A DNA stretch of 64,000 nt. It comes from Centipeda felix. GTDB lineage: Bacteria > Bacillota > Negativicutes > Selenomonadales > Selenomonadaceae. The notes beneath the pieces are model-generated. The model saw only the letters and a list, made by a program, of their open reading frames with translations, was not told the DNA's origin and made no database searches. The stretch covers positions 248,001-312,000 of the forward strand of contig NZ_LT891959.1 of the NCBI RefSeq assembly GCF_900186465.1, written 5' to 3'. Below are positions 6,917-16,937 of this stretch, one piece after another; within the stretch, counting starts at the first letter, position 1, and every line of letters begins with the position of its first letter. The position numbers were made by a program, and so were the translations under genes.

Positions 6917-9522
6917 CGGTCGATGAGCGCTGCTCCCTCCGCAAAGAGTCCCGTGCGCGTCACGTATGCCTTGGCAGGATCGATGGGCAGAGCAAAGTCC
7001 CGCGCCATCACGCTGAGCACCTCGATGGGCTTTACACTGCCCGCAGGAGTGACAAGAAGATTCATCCAGAGAATGAGGCATCCATTTTCGTACTGAAACG
7101 AAATGGGTGCCTTTATGTATTCCTTCGTCTCAATGCTGCGGCGCTTCTTCGGGGTCACACGCTCCCATACGGCGTGCGCGGCACTGTTGTAGCGGCGTAC
7201 GCTCTCACGTACGGGTGCGAGCTCTCCTTCGTAGGGGATCTTGAGCCGATAGCGGGCCTCATCCACGTCCGCCATCAGGGCGCGGTGTTTCCCCTCCTGA
7301 AGGCGCAGGCGGATGATCTCCGCCCCGCGCGGGAGCTGAGCACGCAGCCGCTGCATGACCTCATGGGGCGGCAGTTCCTCGGTCATCTCAAAGTCCACAT
7401 ACTCCGCATCGCTCGCTGCGCCCAACGAGAGCGCCGAGGCAAAGGCGACCTTCATGTGTGGGTTAAAGCCCTCTGAGTATGCCATGGGAAGCCCTGCGCG
7501 CTTGCACGCGCGGACAAAGAGGTTTGCATAGTCGAGATGGGAGACGTAGCGCAGCTCCTCCCCCTTCGTGATGAGTCCGCGATAGCGTACGGTCGTGCGT
7601 TCCTGCGACGTACTCTCCTGCAGTGCAGGATCGGCAGTCACACCCGTTTCCCCATGCTTTTCCCGCCGTTCTTCCTCGCCGGCATAGTCGATCACATCGA
7701 CGCCGAGCGTCGGACAAATCCCGCAGCCCGTACAGTGCGTGCGTCGGCAGTCCTCCGTAAGAGATGCCGTAAGTGCCTTCTGCCACTCCGTTTTCAGATA
7801 GCGTTCGAGCACGCCGGGTGAGGTGTGTGTCCACGGCAGTGGTTCTCCGATCGTGCGTGTGCGGCGGCTGTAATACGTCCAGTCGACGCCGCAGTCCGCA
7901 AAGGCAGCGAAATAACGTGCATCGTCGAAGAGATCCGACCAGCCGTCAAACTTCGCCCCATTTTTCCACGCGGTAAGAAGTGCCGGCGCAAGGCGGCGGT
8001 CACCGCGTGCAAAGACTCCCTCGATCACGGAAAGGCGCGCATCATGATAGTGAAATGTGATCGCTCGATCCGCGATATTCTCCTTCAGAAGCTGCTGACG
8101 GCGCTGAAACTCCTCCATCGAGAGCTGCCCGAACCACTGAAATGGTGTGTACGGTTTCGGCACGAAACAGGAGACGGAGACGGTGACCTTGCACCCACGC
8201 CGTCCGCGAATCTCCGTATAGAGATCGACGACCTTCTTCGCGAGGCGGGCGATTCCGATGATGTCCTCATCCGTCTCCGTCGGCAGTCCCATCATAAAGT
8301 AGAGCTTCACCTGCTTCCACCCGTGGCGGAATGCCGCCCCACACGCCGTGAGCAGATCCTCCTCCGTCACCCCTTTATTGATGACATCGCGCAGACGCTG
8401 CGTCCCCGCCTCAGGCGCGAAGGTCAGTCCGGACTTGCGCACGCGCTGTACTTTCTGGGCAAGCTCCACGGAAAAGCTGTCAATGCGCAGGGACGGAAGG
8501 GAGACGCTGACCTTCTCGTCCCGATAGTCACCGATGAGATCATCCACCAGACATCCAAGCCCCGAGTAGTCCGCCGAAGAGAGCGAGGTTAGGCTCATCT
8601 CATCGTAGCCACTGGAGGAAATCATCCCATGCGCCATATTCCGCAGTCGTTTCTCCGTGCGCTCACGCGCGGGGCGATAGGCGATGCCTGCCTGACAAAA
8701 GCGACAGCCGCGTGAACACCCACGAAAGAGCTCAAGCATGGCACGGTTGTGCACGATGTCCATGTAGGGGACGATGGGATGTTCTGCCGAGACCGCATCG
8801 TTCATATCCTTCACGACGCGCTTGTAGATTACGGGGCGCGCATCGGGGTGAAGCGCATCCATGCGCACGAAATCCCCTCGTGCATCGTAGACGGGTGCAT
8901 AGAACGACGGCACATAGATGCCGTCCACACGAAGCAGCTGGGTCAAGAACCCACGCCGTCCGCTCGGTCTGCCCGCTGCATTCCACCGGATAAAGGTTTC
9001 GCAGATCTCGGGCAGTACCTCTTCCCCCTCGCCAATGACGAAGAAGTCGAAGAAGTCGGCAATCGGCTCGACGTTGTAAACGCATGGACCGCCGCCGACG
9101 ATGAACGGCATGTCCTCACCGCGCTCCTCTGCATACAGTGGAATACCCGCCAGATCGAGCATATTCAGCACATTCGAGTAGATCATCTCGTATTGGAGAG
9201 AGAAGCCGATGAAGTCAAAGGCACGAACCGCATGGCGAGATTCCAGTGAAAAGAGAGGTATCCCGCGTGCACGCATCTCCTCCTCCATATCGATCCACGG
9301 AGCGTAGACACGTTCTGCCGCAAGATCCGCACGGCGATTTAGAATCTCGTAGAGAATGGCGAGTCCGAGATTGCTCATGCCGACCTCGTAGACGTCGGGC
9401 AGAGCCAAGGCAAATTTGCAGCGAACGCTGTCCCAGTCCTTGTGGACGGCGTTCCATTCGCCCCCCGTATAGCGCGCAGGCTTCAGCACCGACTGGAGCA
9501 TGCTGTGATCGAGATGTACCAT
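6913..9522 (-). CDS. B12-binding-type radical SAM protein (TIGR03960) fused to DUF2344 domain
   Basis: The product is 869 aa. The N-terminal region (DVYEVGMSNLGLAILYEI) is typical of the B12-binding-like part of TIGR03960 radical SAM proteins. The radical SAM cluster motif is C269-x3-C273-x2-C276 in RGCSRGCRFCQAG. From about residue 650 a TIGR03936/DUF2344 domain follows (YRGLITKGEELRYVSHLDYANLF). A cysteine cluster (CRRTHCTGCGIC, about residue 595) lies before it and may bind another Fe-S cluster. Such proteins commonly lie near rodA, rng and rplU in Firmicutes, as it does here after rodA. An RNA-related modification role is suspected in the family but not established. Confidence 0.9.
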   Translation of the reverse strand: MVHLDHSMLQSVLKPARYTGGEWNAVHKDWDSVRCKFALALPDVYEVGMSNLGLAILYEILNRRADLAAERVYAPWIDMEEEMRARGIPLFSLESRHAVRAFDFIGFSLQYEMIYSNVLNMLDLAGIPLYAEERGEDMPFIVGGGPCVYNVEPIADFFDFFVIGEGEEVLPEICETFIRWNAAGRPSGRRGFLTQLLRVDGIYVPSFYAPVYDARGDFVRMDALHPDARPVIYKRVVKDMNDAVSAEHPIVPYMDIVHNRAMLELFRGCSRGCRFCQAGIAYRPARERTEKRLRNMAHGMISSSGYDEMSLTSLSSADYSGLGCLVDDLIGDYRDEKVSVSLPSLRIDSFSVELAQKVQRVRKSGLTFAPEAGTQRLRDVINKGVTEEDLLTACGAAFRHGWKQVKLYFMMGLPTETDEDIIGIARLAKKVVDLYTEIRGRRGCKVTVSVSCFVPKPYTPFQWFGQLSMEEFQRRQQLLKENIADRAITFHYHDARLSVIEGVFARGDRRLAPALLTAWKNGAKFDGWSDLFDDARYFAAFADCGVDWTYYSRRTRTIGEPLPWTHTSPGVLERYLKTEWQKALTASLTEDCRRTHCTGCGICPTLGVDVIDYAGEEERREKHGETGVTADPALQESTSQERTTVRYRGLITKGEELRYVSHLDYANLFVRACKRAGLPMAYSEGFNPHMKVAFASALSLGAASDAEYVDFEMTEELPPHEVMQRLRAQLPRGAEIIRLRLQEGKHRALMADVDEARYRLKIPYEGELAPVRESVRRYNSAAHAVWERVTPKKRRSIETKEYIKAPISFQYENGCLILWMNLLVTPAGSVKPIEVLSVMARDFALPIDPAKAYVTRTGLFAEGAALIDR

Positions 9523-9552
9523 TTCCTATCCCCCACATTGTGTCGTTCACAA

Positions 9553-9589
9553 GAAAAGGGGGCTGCGCTGCACGAAGGCAGACAGCCCC
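9553..9589 (-). terminator. Hairpin terminator between rodA and the radical SAM gene
   Basis: Read on the minus strand, GGGGCTG and CAGCCCC form a 7-bp GC-rich stem with a 17-nt loop, followed by CCTTTTCTT. It would end or attenuate the mre-min-rodA transcript before the radical SAM gene. Confidence 0.6.
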
Positions 9590-9615
9590 GAAGTGTCTAC
9601 AGAGTCAATAACTCC

Positions 9616-9784
9616 TTAAGGAAGCACTGATAAATTCGGCACTACCATCTTAACGCATCTTTTTCGCCCGCTTTTCGTTAGCAAATCCTCCACATAGCCT
9701 TTGCTATGCGTCCGGTTTGCTGCCTCAATCAGACAAAAAATCTACGTCAATCTGGCAGACCTCATTTTATCAGCGATTCCTTAA
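9616..9784 (+). mobile_element. Full MITE-like element, copy A, with TTAA duplication
   Basis: The element spans 9620-9780 (161 bp). Its left end GGAAGCACTGATAAATT and right end, as reverse complement GGAATCGCTGATAAAAT, are imperfect inverted repeats. It is flanked by TTAA on both sides (9616-9619, 9781-9784). It contains no ORF. The 4-bp YTAR-like duplication and GGAA termini match what is known of IS5-family elements. The right-hand TTAA supplies the stop codon of rodA. Confidence 0.85.
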
Positions 9785-10887
9785 AAGAGTAGCTTTTGTC
9801 GCCGCAGCTGGATGTTCAGCAGGATGGCAATCGCCATGATGTTGGTCGTCAATGAGCTGACACCGTAGCTCATGAGCGGCAGCGGTATGCCCGTGACGGG
9901 CATAATGCCCATCGTCATGCCCACGTTGACGAGGACATGGAAGGCGATCATCGATGTGATGCCGACCGCGAGCAGCCGTCCGAAGGTATCGCTCGCATTC
10001 TGCGCGATCCGTATCCCGCGCCAGAGGACGATGAGATAGAGGAGGAGCAGAACCGTGCAGCCAACGAAGCCGAGTTCCTCGCCCACAACGGAGAAGATAA
10101 AGTCCGTATGGTTCTCGGGCAGGAAGTTCAGCTGACTCTGTGTGCCGCCGAAAAGCCCCTTTCCAAAGAGCATGCCCGAGCCAATCGCAATCTTCGATTG
10201 GATGATGTGATAGCCCGCGCCGAGCGGATCGACGTTCGGATCCATGAACACCATGATGCGCATTTTCTGGTAGTCCTTGAGAAAATGCCAGAGCACGGGC
10301 ATCGCCGCAAGTCCCGCGGCAAAGATGCCAAAGAAAAGGCGCAGTCGTATCCCCGCCGCAAAGACCATGCCGAAAAAGATCGCCAGAAAGACGAGCGACG
10401 TACCGAGATCCGGCTGCTTCAGAACGAGAAGGAACGGAACGCCGACATACGCTGCCACGGGGACGAGGTCCACGATGGAGTCAATCTTATCGCGTTTTTC
10501 GATCATGGCGGCAAGCGCGATGATCATGATGAGTTTGGAGAACTCCGACGGCTGTATGCTGATCGGACCGAGCGCAATCCATCGCTGCGCACCGAGTGCC
10601 GTCTGTCCGACGAGCATGACGAGGATGAGCAGCACGAGATTGAACACGTAGAAGTGATTCCCATAGCGCTGCAAGATCTTATAGTCAAAGTTCATCAAGA
10701 ACGCTGCGAGGGCAATATCGACGATGATCGAGATACCCTGCCGCTGAACGAACCAGTAGCGTTCCTCACTCAGCGTATTGACATGGGTCGCACTGCCGAT
10801 GATGACGAGACTCATGACGACAATCGCCGCAGCCGCGAGAATCAGCGTGACATCCGTACGGCGCAGAAGCCGTTTTGAGAGGATCAT
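9781..10887 (-). CDS. rodA: Rod-shape-determining SEDS protein RodA
   Basis: RodA is a SEDS-family peptidoglycan glycosyltransferase working with PBP2 (MrdA) and MreBCD in cylindrical wall synthesis. At 368 aa it has about ten hydrophobic segments. Family motifs include LGAQRWIALGPISIQPSEFSK, KQPDLGTSLVF and the C-terminal MSYGVSSL. The start overlaps the end of minE by 4 nt, so it is translationally coupled. Its stop codon lies in the target duplication of MITE copy A, so the last residues may have changed on insertion. Confidence 0.95.
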   Translation of the reverse strand: MILSKRLLRRTDVTLILAAAAIVVMSLVIIGSATHVNTLSEERYWFVQRQGISIIVDIALAAFLMNFDYKILQRYGNHFYVFNLVLLILVMLVGQTALGAQRWIALGPISIQPSEFSKLIMIIALAAMIEKRDKIDSIVDLVPVAAYVGVPFLLVLKQPDLGTSLVFLAIFFGMVFAAGIRLRLFFGIFAAGLAAMPVLWHFLKDYQKMRIMVFMDPNVDPLGAGYHIIQSKIAIGSGMLFGKGLFGGTQSQLNFLPENHTDFIFSVVGEELGFVGCTVLLLLYLIVLWRGIRIAQNASDTFGRLLAVGITSMIAFHVLVNVGMTMGIMPVTGIPLPLMSYGVSSLTTNIMAIAILLNIQLRRQKLLF

Positions 10888-11165
10888 CTCCGATGCCTAT
10901 GCGCGCCGCCATGCTGTACGCTGACAACGGGGATGTTGACAACGAGTGCCATGGCATCATTCTCGTTCTCAAGCGCGAACTCCATCTCGCGCGTGTCGAT
11001 ATACATATACTTTGAAATGACCTGCACGATCTCTGCCCTCATGCTGTCCATGATCTCAGGCGAGACATTTGCGCGGTCATTGATGATCACCAGCTGCAGA
11101 CGACGGCGTGCCACATCGCCTGAGCTCTCTTTCTTTCCAAGAAGTTTTCTCAGTGCTTCAATCAC
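10884..11165 (-). CDS. minE: Cell division topological specificity factor MinE
   Basis: MinE stimulates the MinD ATPase and drives Min oscillation or placement so that division occurs at mid-cell. The 93-aa product begins with an amphipathic segment (MIEALRKLLGKK), has the MinD-contacting RLQLVIINDRANVSP stretch, then the dimerisation part with EIVQVISKYMYID. The start is GTG with a strong AGGAGG. It follows minD and overlaps rodA. Confidence 0.93.
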   Translation of the reverse strand: MIEALRKLLGKKESSGDVARRRLQLVIINDRANVSPEIMDSMRAEIVQVISKYMYIDTREMEFALENENDAMALVVNIPVVSVQHGGAHRHRR

Positions 11166-11177
11166 GCCAACGCCTCC

Positions 11178-11972
11178 TTACTTCTTCCCAAAGAGTTTTC
11201 CCTTGATTGTTTCCCAAAGACTCTCTTTCGCCAACTCACGGAAGGGAACATCCTCGCCGCAGAGCCGTGCAACGACATCGAGGTACGCCTGCCCCGCCGG
11301 AGAGTCCTTCATCGTAACACATGGCTCGCCACGGTTCGTGCTCGTCACGACCATCTCATCATCGGGAATCTGCCCGATGCACGTGACCGAGAGGATCTCG
11401 TCGATGTCGTCCATATCGAGCATATCGCCCTTTTCGATCATCTTCGGACGGATGCGATTGACGACGAGGCGGATATCCTCCTTGTCCGCGCGTCCGAGCT
11501 CGCCGATGATCTTGTCCGCATCACGCACCGCCGAGATCTCCGGCATGGTAACGACGATCGCCGTATCGGCGGCGGCAATCGCCGTCTTGAATCCCTGCTC
11601 GATCCCTGCGGGGCAGTCGATGATGATGACATCGTAGGAACGACGCAAATCCTCACAGAGCGCCGCGAGCTCCTCGGGATTCACGGCACTCTTGTCCTTG
11701 ACCTGCGAGGTCGGCAGCAGGTAGAGTGAATCGTATTTTTTGTGGCGGACAAGTGCCTTTTTGTACGGCACATGCCCCGATGTCACATCGACGAGATCGT
11801 ACATGATACGATTCTCGAGTCCGAGCAGGAGATCCAGATTGCGCAGCCCCGTGTCGGTATCAATGAGCACGACACTCTTGCCGCGCATGGCAAATCCGAC
11901 GCCGATGTTCGCTGTCGTCGTCGTTTTTCCGACGCCTCCCTTACCCGACGTCACCACATAGATTTCACTCAT
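11178..11972 (-). CDS. minD: Septum site-determining ATPase MinD
   Basis: MinD is a ParA/Mrp-type membrane ATPase that recruits MinC and responds to MinE. The 264-aa product has the deviant Walker A SGKGGVGKTTTT (residues 9-20, K11 and K16), DTDTGLRNLDLLLG, and IIDCPAGIE as the Walker B region. The C-terminus (LAKESLWETIKGKLFGKK) is the amphipathic membrane-targeting helix. It sits between minC and minE in the usual order. Confidence 0.96.
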   Translation of the reverse strand: MSEIYVVTSGKGGVGKTTTTANIGVGFAMRGKSVVLIDTDTGLRNLDLLLGLENRIMYDLVDVTSGHVPYKKALVRHKKYDSLYLLPTSQVKDKSAVNPEELAALCEDLRRSYDVIIIDCPAGIEQGFKTAIAAADTAIVVTMPEISAVRDADKIIGELGRADKEDIRLVVNRIRPKMIEKGDMLDMDDIDEILSVTCIGQIPDDEMVVTSTNRGEPCVTMKDSPAGQAYLDVVARLCGEDVPFRELAKESLWETIKGKLFGKK

Positions 11973-11982
11973 ACCTTAGAAC

Positions 11983-12630
11983 CTACCTCTCTATTGGTTC
12001 AATGACGATTTGACCGTCTTTTACATAGGCGCGCTCTGCCTTGCCGCTGTCTTCGGGCTCATCCGGGGAGCGCGCCACATAGTTTGCGATGCGAATCTGG
12101 GTCGGCATCAGCCGATCCGCGATGATGAATGCCGTCGAGTCCCCTGCTGCTCCGGCATGGATCACGCCGCGGCATGTGCCGCGCACATCAATGCTCCCCC
12201 CCGCCGTGATCTGCGCCCCGGGGTTGACGTTGCCAAAAACGATGACTGAGCCCTCGGTCTCAATCGCCTGACCGCCGCGCAGCGTCTTATCGACAACGAC
12301 CATCTGCTGCAGCTCTGGCTCGCCCTTCCCTTTGGCGGACGGCTGCGGGGCAGATGTCTGCGGTGATGCGACAGGCGCGGACTCTGCCGCAGGCTTTGCC
12401 AGCCGGCAGATCAGCCCGTGCGTCCGAAAGAGCTCCTGCACATTGGCGAGTTCTCCCTGCGAGAAGCGATCACGCGGAACACGAACGAGCGTGCCGCGCA
12501 GAAAGAACCCAGCCCCCGAGTCCAGTTTCTTCCCCAGTTCCTCCATGATCTCCGAAAAGGGCATGGCGGCGGGAAAGGCAAGCGACAGGCCGCCGTTCTC
12601 CCCTTTGATCTTGATCTTTTCCTCACTCAT
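11983..12630 (-). CDS. minC: Septum formation inhibitor MinC
   Basis: MinC inhibits FtsZ assembly away from mid-cell when bound to MinD. The 215-aa product has a variable N-terminal domain and a C-terminal beta-helix domain (TLRGGQAIETEGSVIVFGNVNPGAQITAGG, then the MinD-contact RGTCRGVIHAGA). An alanine/proline-rich linker near residues 85-105 joins them. The second in-frame ATG (12630) is chosen because GAGGG lies six bases upstream of it; the ATG at 12636 would have no room for a ribosome binding site. Confidence 0.92.
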   Translation of the reverse strand: MSEEKIKIKGENGGLSLAFPAAMPFSEIMEELGKKLDSGAGFFLRGTLVRVPRDRFSQGELANVQELFRTHGLICRLAKPAAESAPVASPQTSAPQPSAKGKGEPELQQMVVVDKTLRGGQAIETEGSVIVFGNVNPGAQITAGGSIDVRGTCRGVIHAGAAGDSTAFIIADRLMPTQIRIANYVARSPDEPEDSGKAERAYVKDGQIVIEPIER

Positions 12631-12639
12631 TTCCATCCC

Positions 12640-14427
12640 TCACTTGCTCCCTGCGGGCTGCTCACGATCCAGACCAAAGGCGGCTTCCATAATCCTGCGC
12701 CCGATCGGCACAGCTGACATAGAGCCAAAACCACCCTGCTCCACAATCACGGCAACCACAATATTCGGATTCGCAAACGGCCCGTACGCCACGAACCAGC
12801 CGTGGTCGCGCCCCTGCGAGTTCTCCGCTGTCCCTGTTTTACCGGCAATATCAATCGAAAATCCGGCGAACACGCCGGCTGCCGTACCGAACTTCGTCAC
12901 CTCGTGCAGTCCCTCCTGCACCTGACGAATAACCCCTGGATTGACATCCAATTCGGAGAGCAGGACGGGCTGAAAGTCACGCACCGTATTGCCGTTGACA
13001 TCGACAATACGCTGAACGAGATGCGGCTGATAGCGTCTGCCGTTCGCCGCAATCTCCCCCATGACCATCGCTGCTTGAAGCGGGGTTACAAGGTTAAACC
13101 CCTGTCCGATCGCCGCATCGAAGGTCTCAGAGAGATACCAGTCACCGTCCTCGTAGTTGTCCTTTTTATACTGACGGTTCGGCACTAGTCCCTCCGCCTC
13201 AAAGGGGAGATCAATGCCCGTGCGCTGTCCGAGACCGAACATCCGCGCATAGCGTTCGAGTGTATCGACACCGAGACGGTTGCCCATCTCATAGAAGTAG
13301 ACGTTGTCCGAGTGCGCCATCGCCTGCTGGAAGTTGATCCAGCCAAGTGCCTCGCCGCCCGCGTTCGTCTTGGGGATAATCCAGTGGCGGCCGGAGTCGA
13401 AGATCTTTTCCTGCGGCGTCACCTTGTGCTCTGCGAGCGCCGCCGTGCCCGTGACAATCTTAAAGGTCGAGCCCGGCGGGTACTCTCCCGTAATCGCCTT
13501 GTTGTCCATAGGGTGAAACGGGTTGTTGTTCAGGACATTCCAGTTCTGCGTGGAGATGCCGCCCGCAAAGAGATTTGGGTTGAACGCGGGGCGGCTGACC
13601 ATGGCGAGCACCTCGCCCGTCTGCGGGTTCATGACGACGGCGGCTGCCGCATTCGCATGGACGATGGCTAGCTGCTCATCGACGGCGCGCTCCGCTGCCT
13701 CCTGGATGTGCTTGTCGATGGTGAGAACAAGGTCATTGCCCGGCACAGGGGACTGACGTCCGAGGATCTGCACGGGGCGTCCCGATACATCGACCTCCAC
13801 CTGATCTCCGCCCTTGACGCCGCGGATCTCCTTGTCGTAGACACGCTCCAGCCCGAACTTTCCGATGATGTCACCGGATTTATACCCCTCATCCTTTCGC
13901 TTTTCAAGCTCCATCTCATTGATCTCGCTCACATAGCCAAAGACGTGTGCCGCATACTCGCCGTATATGTAGTCACGCACGGGGAGAACCTCGATGACGA
14001 CACCGGGATAGGCGTCCTTCTGCTCCTCGATAATGGTAACGATATCGGGCAGAACATCATTCTTGATGCGAATGGGGTCAAAGCCGACGTGAGCATCGAT
14101 CTTTTTTTGAATCTCGGCAACGGGAACATTGATGAGCTTTGAGACGCGCGCGATCACCTCGGGGGAAATCGGCTCGGTCAGCGGCAGGAGTGATACCGTA
14201 AAGCCGGGGCGGTTCGTGACCAGCAGCTCTCCGTTTCGGTCGAAGAATGTTCCGCGCGCCGCCTCCGCCGGAATGATGCGGATGCGGTTGCCCTCCGCCA
14301 GCCGTGCATAGAGTTCCCCATCGTAAATCTGGAGATACGCCGCACGCCCGATGAGAACGGCGATGATGAGAACGATCACACCGCCGAGGACTTGCAGACG
14401 TCCGCTGAAATCTTCATGTTCGTTCAA
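12640..14427 (-). CDS. mrdA: Penicillin-binding protein 2 (elongation transpeptidase)
   Basis: This class B PBP crosslinks peptidoglycan in the rod system with RodA. The 595-aa product has an N-terminal membrane anchor (about 12-34), a dimerisation/pedestal domain, and a transpeptidase domain with STFK (residues 320-323, active serine), SDN in AHSDNVYFYEMG, and KTG in IAGKTGTAEN. The start codon is TTG with GGAGTG five bases upstream. It lies between mreD and minC, the typical order in Firmicutes. Confidence 0.95.
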   Translation of the reverse strand: MNEHEDFSGRLQVLGGVIVLIIAVLIGRAAYLQIYDGELYARLAEGNRIRIIPAEAARGTFFDRNGELLVTNRPGFTVSLLPLTEPISPEVIARVSKLINVPVAEIQKKIDAHVGFDPIRIKNDVLPDIVTIIEEQKDAYPGVVIEVLPVRDYIYGEYAAHVFGYVSEINEMELEKRKDEGYKSGDIIGKFGLERVYDKEIRGVKGGDQVEVDVSGRPVQILGRQSPVPGNDLVLTIDKHIQEAAERAVDEQLAIVHANAAAAVVMNPQTGEVLAMVSRPAFNPNLFAGGISTQNWNVLNNNPFHPMDNKAITGEYPPGSTFKIVTGTAALAEHKVTPQEKIFDSGRHWIIPKTNAGGEALGWINFQQAMAHSDNVYFYEMGNRLGVDTLERYARMFGLGQRTGIDLPFEAEGLVPNRQYKKDNYEDGDWYLSETFDAAIGQGFNLVTPLQAAMVMGEIAANGRRYQPHLVQRIVDVNGNTVRDFQPVLLSELDVNPGVIRQVQEGLHEVTKFGTAAGVFAGFSIDIAGKTGTAENSQGRDHGWFVAYGPFANPNIVVAVIVEQGGFGSMSAVPIGRRIMEAAFGLDREQPAGSK

Positions 14428-14473
14428 AATTACACTCCGAGAAAACTGTCTGAGGGATCAATGATACACTCCC

Positions 14474-14968
14474 TTATTGTGGTTCATGTATGCGCCGGCT
14501 GATGTAAAAGGTTGCCCAGTGAATCGGATAGGCAAAGACCACCTGGAATACGAGTAGGACAAAGAGCACGCGCTCCATGTGCAGGAAGAGATTGAAGCGA
14601 TAGCCGAGCAAATAGACAATCAGTGCCGAGCACAGATACTTTGCCAGTGTTGCTGCAACCGACGCCGCGAGCGGCAAGAAGAACTGTTCCTGCAGTACGC
14701 GATCCGAAAAGCGACCAAAGAAGAGTCCGATCAGTGTCAGCAAAAATGCGTTCAGTCCAAAGAATGCGCCCGCACTGAGATCCTGCATGAGACCGAGCGA
14801 AAAGCCGATCAGAGCCCCCCATGCGCTGCCGCGCAAAAAGGAGAAGGAGACGGTTGCCAAAACGAGGAGATCAGGAACCACACCGTAGATGGAAATCAGC
14901 GGGAGAAAGGAAAACTGCAGGACAAAGAGGACGAGGAAAAACAGGACAAAAAGCCGATATTTCTTCAC
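14474..14968 (-). CDS. mreD: Rod shape-determining protein MreD
   Basis: MreD is a small integral membrane partner of MreC in the elongasome. The 164-aa product has five or six hydrophobic segments and the conserved LPLISIYGVVPDLLVL and GSAWGALIGFSLGLMQDL stretches. It starts with GTG overlapping the stop of mreC by 4 nt. Confidence 0.92.
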   Translation of the reverse strand: MKKYRLFVLFFLVLFVLQFSFLPLISIYGVVPDLLVLATVSFSFLRGSAWGALIGFSLGLMQDLSAGAFFGLNAFLLTLIGLFFGRFSDRVLQEQFFLPLAASVAATLAKYLCSALIVYLLGYRFNLFLHMERVLFVLLVFQVVFAYPIHWATFYISRRIHEPQ

Positions 14969-15906
14969 TGTGCTGCCGCCTTTGTCTGTGCTGCTGAGAT
15001 CTGTGCCGCTGCCTCAGCCCCCGGGCTGAGGGGCGTCGGCTGGATTGGCGTCGGAGGCGCTTCGCGCGACGCTGTAATGATCGCGACGTCCTCAAGCCGC
15101 TGGAAGTCCACCGCCGTTTCAATGACAGCGACCTTCAAAAGGCCGCTGTCGTCGCTGTGCTGTGCAGCGACATGCCCAACGGCAATCCCCTTGGGATAGA
15201 TGCCGCCGAACCCCGATGTGACGACTGCATCGCCATCCTCTACGTCTGCATTTCGCGGGATATCGACCATCTGCGGCATATAGGGATTATCCATCGTTCC
15301 CGTGAGGATGCCCGTCACACGCGACTCAGGCCGCTGAATGATCGTACCGACCGAGGAGCGCGCATCGAGGATGAGCTGCACCTTGGAGGAGACCGGGCCG
15401 ACCTCGGTCACGTGACCGACGAGCCCCTTGCCCGTGACCACAGGCATATTCTCCCGCACACCGTCCTTCGAGCCACGGTCGACGACAATCGTACTCGTCC
15501 ACAGCTCCGCATCTCTGCCGATCACGCGTGCAGCGAGGAGATCGAACTGATGCGCTCCCTGCTTGTAGGCCAAGAGCTCGCGCAGGCGTTCATTCTCAGC
15601 GGCGTACTCCGCCGCTGTCGTATTCTCCTGCCGCAGCTGCTCGACTTCGTTTTTGAGCATCTTGTTCTGCTCATGTACCGTCGCAATTTCCCATACGTTC
15701 GCCGTAACGGTCTGGATCTGCTGTCCAATGAAGGACGCCGCCATCTCAAAGGGCGCGAGCACCGTGCCCACCGTCCCCGTCGATGCTGTAACCTGAAATC
15801 GACCGCGTGCCGCAAAGAAAATAATGCAGAAGAGGGCAAGCAGAACAAAGAGCAGCGCCCAGATCTTGCGTCCGGACTGCCGTGCCCGTTCAAGTCGGTC
15901 AATCAT
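14965..15906 (-). CDS. mreC: Rod shape-determining protein MreC
   Basis: MreC is the periplasmic scaffold linking MreB/MreD to PBP2. The 313-aa product has a membrane anchor near residues 16-34, a coiled coil (about 65-115, [18 protein letters not shown]), and the beta-barrel domain ([20 protein letters not shown], then [15 protein letters not shown]-type sequence). An Ala/Pro/Gln-rich tail follows. The ATG overlaps the mreB stop (ATGA). Confidence 0.94.
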   Translation of the reverse strand: MIDRLERARQSGRKIWALLFVLLALFCIIFFAARGRFQVTASTGTVGTVLAPFEMAASFIGQQIQTVTANVWEIATVHEQNKMLKNEVEQLRQENTTAAEYAAENERLRELLAYKQGAHQFDLLAARVIGRDAELWTSTIVVDRGSKDGVRENMPVVTGKGLVGHVTEVGPVSSKVQLILDARSSVGTIIQRPESRVTGILTGTMDNPYMPQMVDIPRNADVEDGDAVVTSGFGGIYPKGIAVGHVAAQHSDDSGLLKVAVIETAVDFQRLEDVAIITASREAPPTPIQPTPLSPGAEAAAQISAAQTKAAAQ

Positions 15907-16937
15907 TGTTTCAATTTCTTCGAGGACATGACGACATTCTTGAGCAGCCCGATGTTCTCAAGTGTGCGCCCCGTCCCCTCACCAACACAGGAGAGCGCAT
16001 CCTCCGAGACAAGCACGGGCATCCCCGTCTCATGCGAGAGCAGCTTGTCGAGGTTCATGAGGAGTGCGCCGCCGCCCGTCATCATAATGCCGTGATCCAT
16101 GACGTCCGCCGCGAGTTCCGGCGGTGTCTTCTCAAGCGTGTTCTTCACTGCATCGATGATCTTGTAGATTGGCTCGTTGAGTGCTTCGCGGATCTCCTTG
16201 GCATGGATCGTCAGCGTCTTCGGCAGACCGCTCACGAGGTCGCGTCCGCGGATGTCCATCGTACGATCCGTATCGGGCGTCACAATCGCCGTACCGACAG
16301 AGATCTTGATCTCCTCTGCCGTACGCTCGCCGATCATGAGGTTATACATGCGCTTAATATACTGGACGATGGAGGAGTCCATCTCATCGCCGCCGATGCG
16401 GATGGAGCGGCTCGTAACGATGCCGCCGAGCGAGATCACGGCGATCTCCGTCGTACCGCCGCCGATATCGACGACCATGCTCCCCGTCGCTTCTTCGACG
16501 GGAAGTCCCGCACCGATTGCTGCTGCCATCGGCTCCTCGATGAGATACGCCTCGCGCGCGCCCGCCTGCTGTGCAGCATCAATGACGGCACGCTTCTCCA
16601 CCTCGGTGACCCCCGAGGGCACACCGACCACCACGCGCGGACGAACGAACGACTTGGAACGCATCGCCTTGCGGATGAAGTACTTCAGCATCGCCTGCGT
16701 CACGTCGAAGTCCGCAATGACACCGTCCTTCATCGGGCGAATGGCCACAATGTTGCCCGGTGTGCGGCCGATCATCTGCTTTGCTTCCTCGCCCACCGCG
16801 AGAACGTCCCCTGTATCACTTTTTATCGCAACCACGGACGGCTCACGCAGCACAATTCCACGTCCTTTGACGTGAACGAGCGTGTTTGCCGTACCGAGAT
16901 CAATCCCCATATCGTGTCCACCAAAAAGACCAAACAT
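15903..16937 (-). CDS. mreB: Actin-like rod shape protein MreB
   Basis: MreB is a bacterial actin forming membrane-bound filaments that guide lateral wall synthesis. The 344-aa product has the phosphate-1 motif [22 protein letters not shown], the phosphate-2 motif [15 protein letters not shown], and an adenosine-type motif (MTGGGALL). An upstream in-frame ATG (16982) exists, but the chosen ATG has AAGGAG before it at proper distance and gives the normal N-terminus [15 protein letters not shown]. It heads the mre-min cluster. Confidence 0.95.
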   Translation of the reverse strand: MFGLFGGHDMGIDLGTANTLVHVKGRGIVLREPSVVAIKSDTGDVLAVGEEAKQMIGRTPGNIVAIRPMKDGVIADFDVTQAMLKYFIRKAMRSKSFVRPRVVVGVPSGVTEVEKRAVIDAAQQAGAREAYLIEEPMAAAIGAGLPVEEATGSMVVDIGGGTTEIAVISLGGIVTSRSIRIGGDEMDSSIVQYIKRMYNLMIGERTAEEIKISVGTAIVTPDTDRTMDIRGRDLVSGLPKTLTIHAKEIREALNEPIYKIIDAVKNTLEKTPPELAADVMDHGIMMTGGGALLMNLDKLLSHETGMPVLVSEDALSCVGEGTGRTLENIGLLKNVVMSSKKLKQ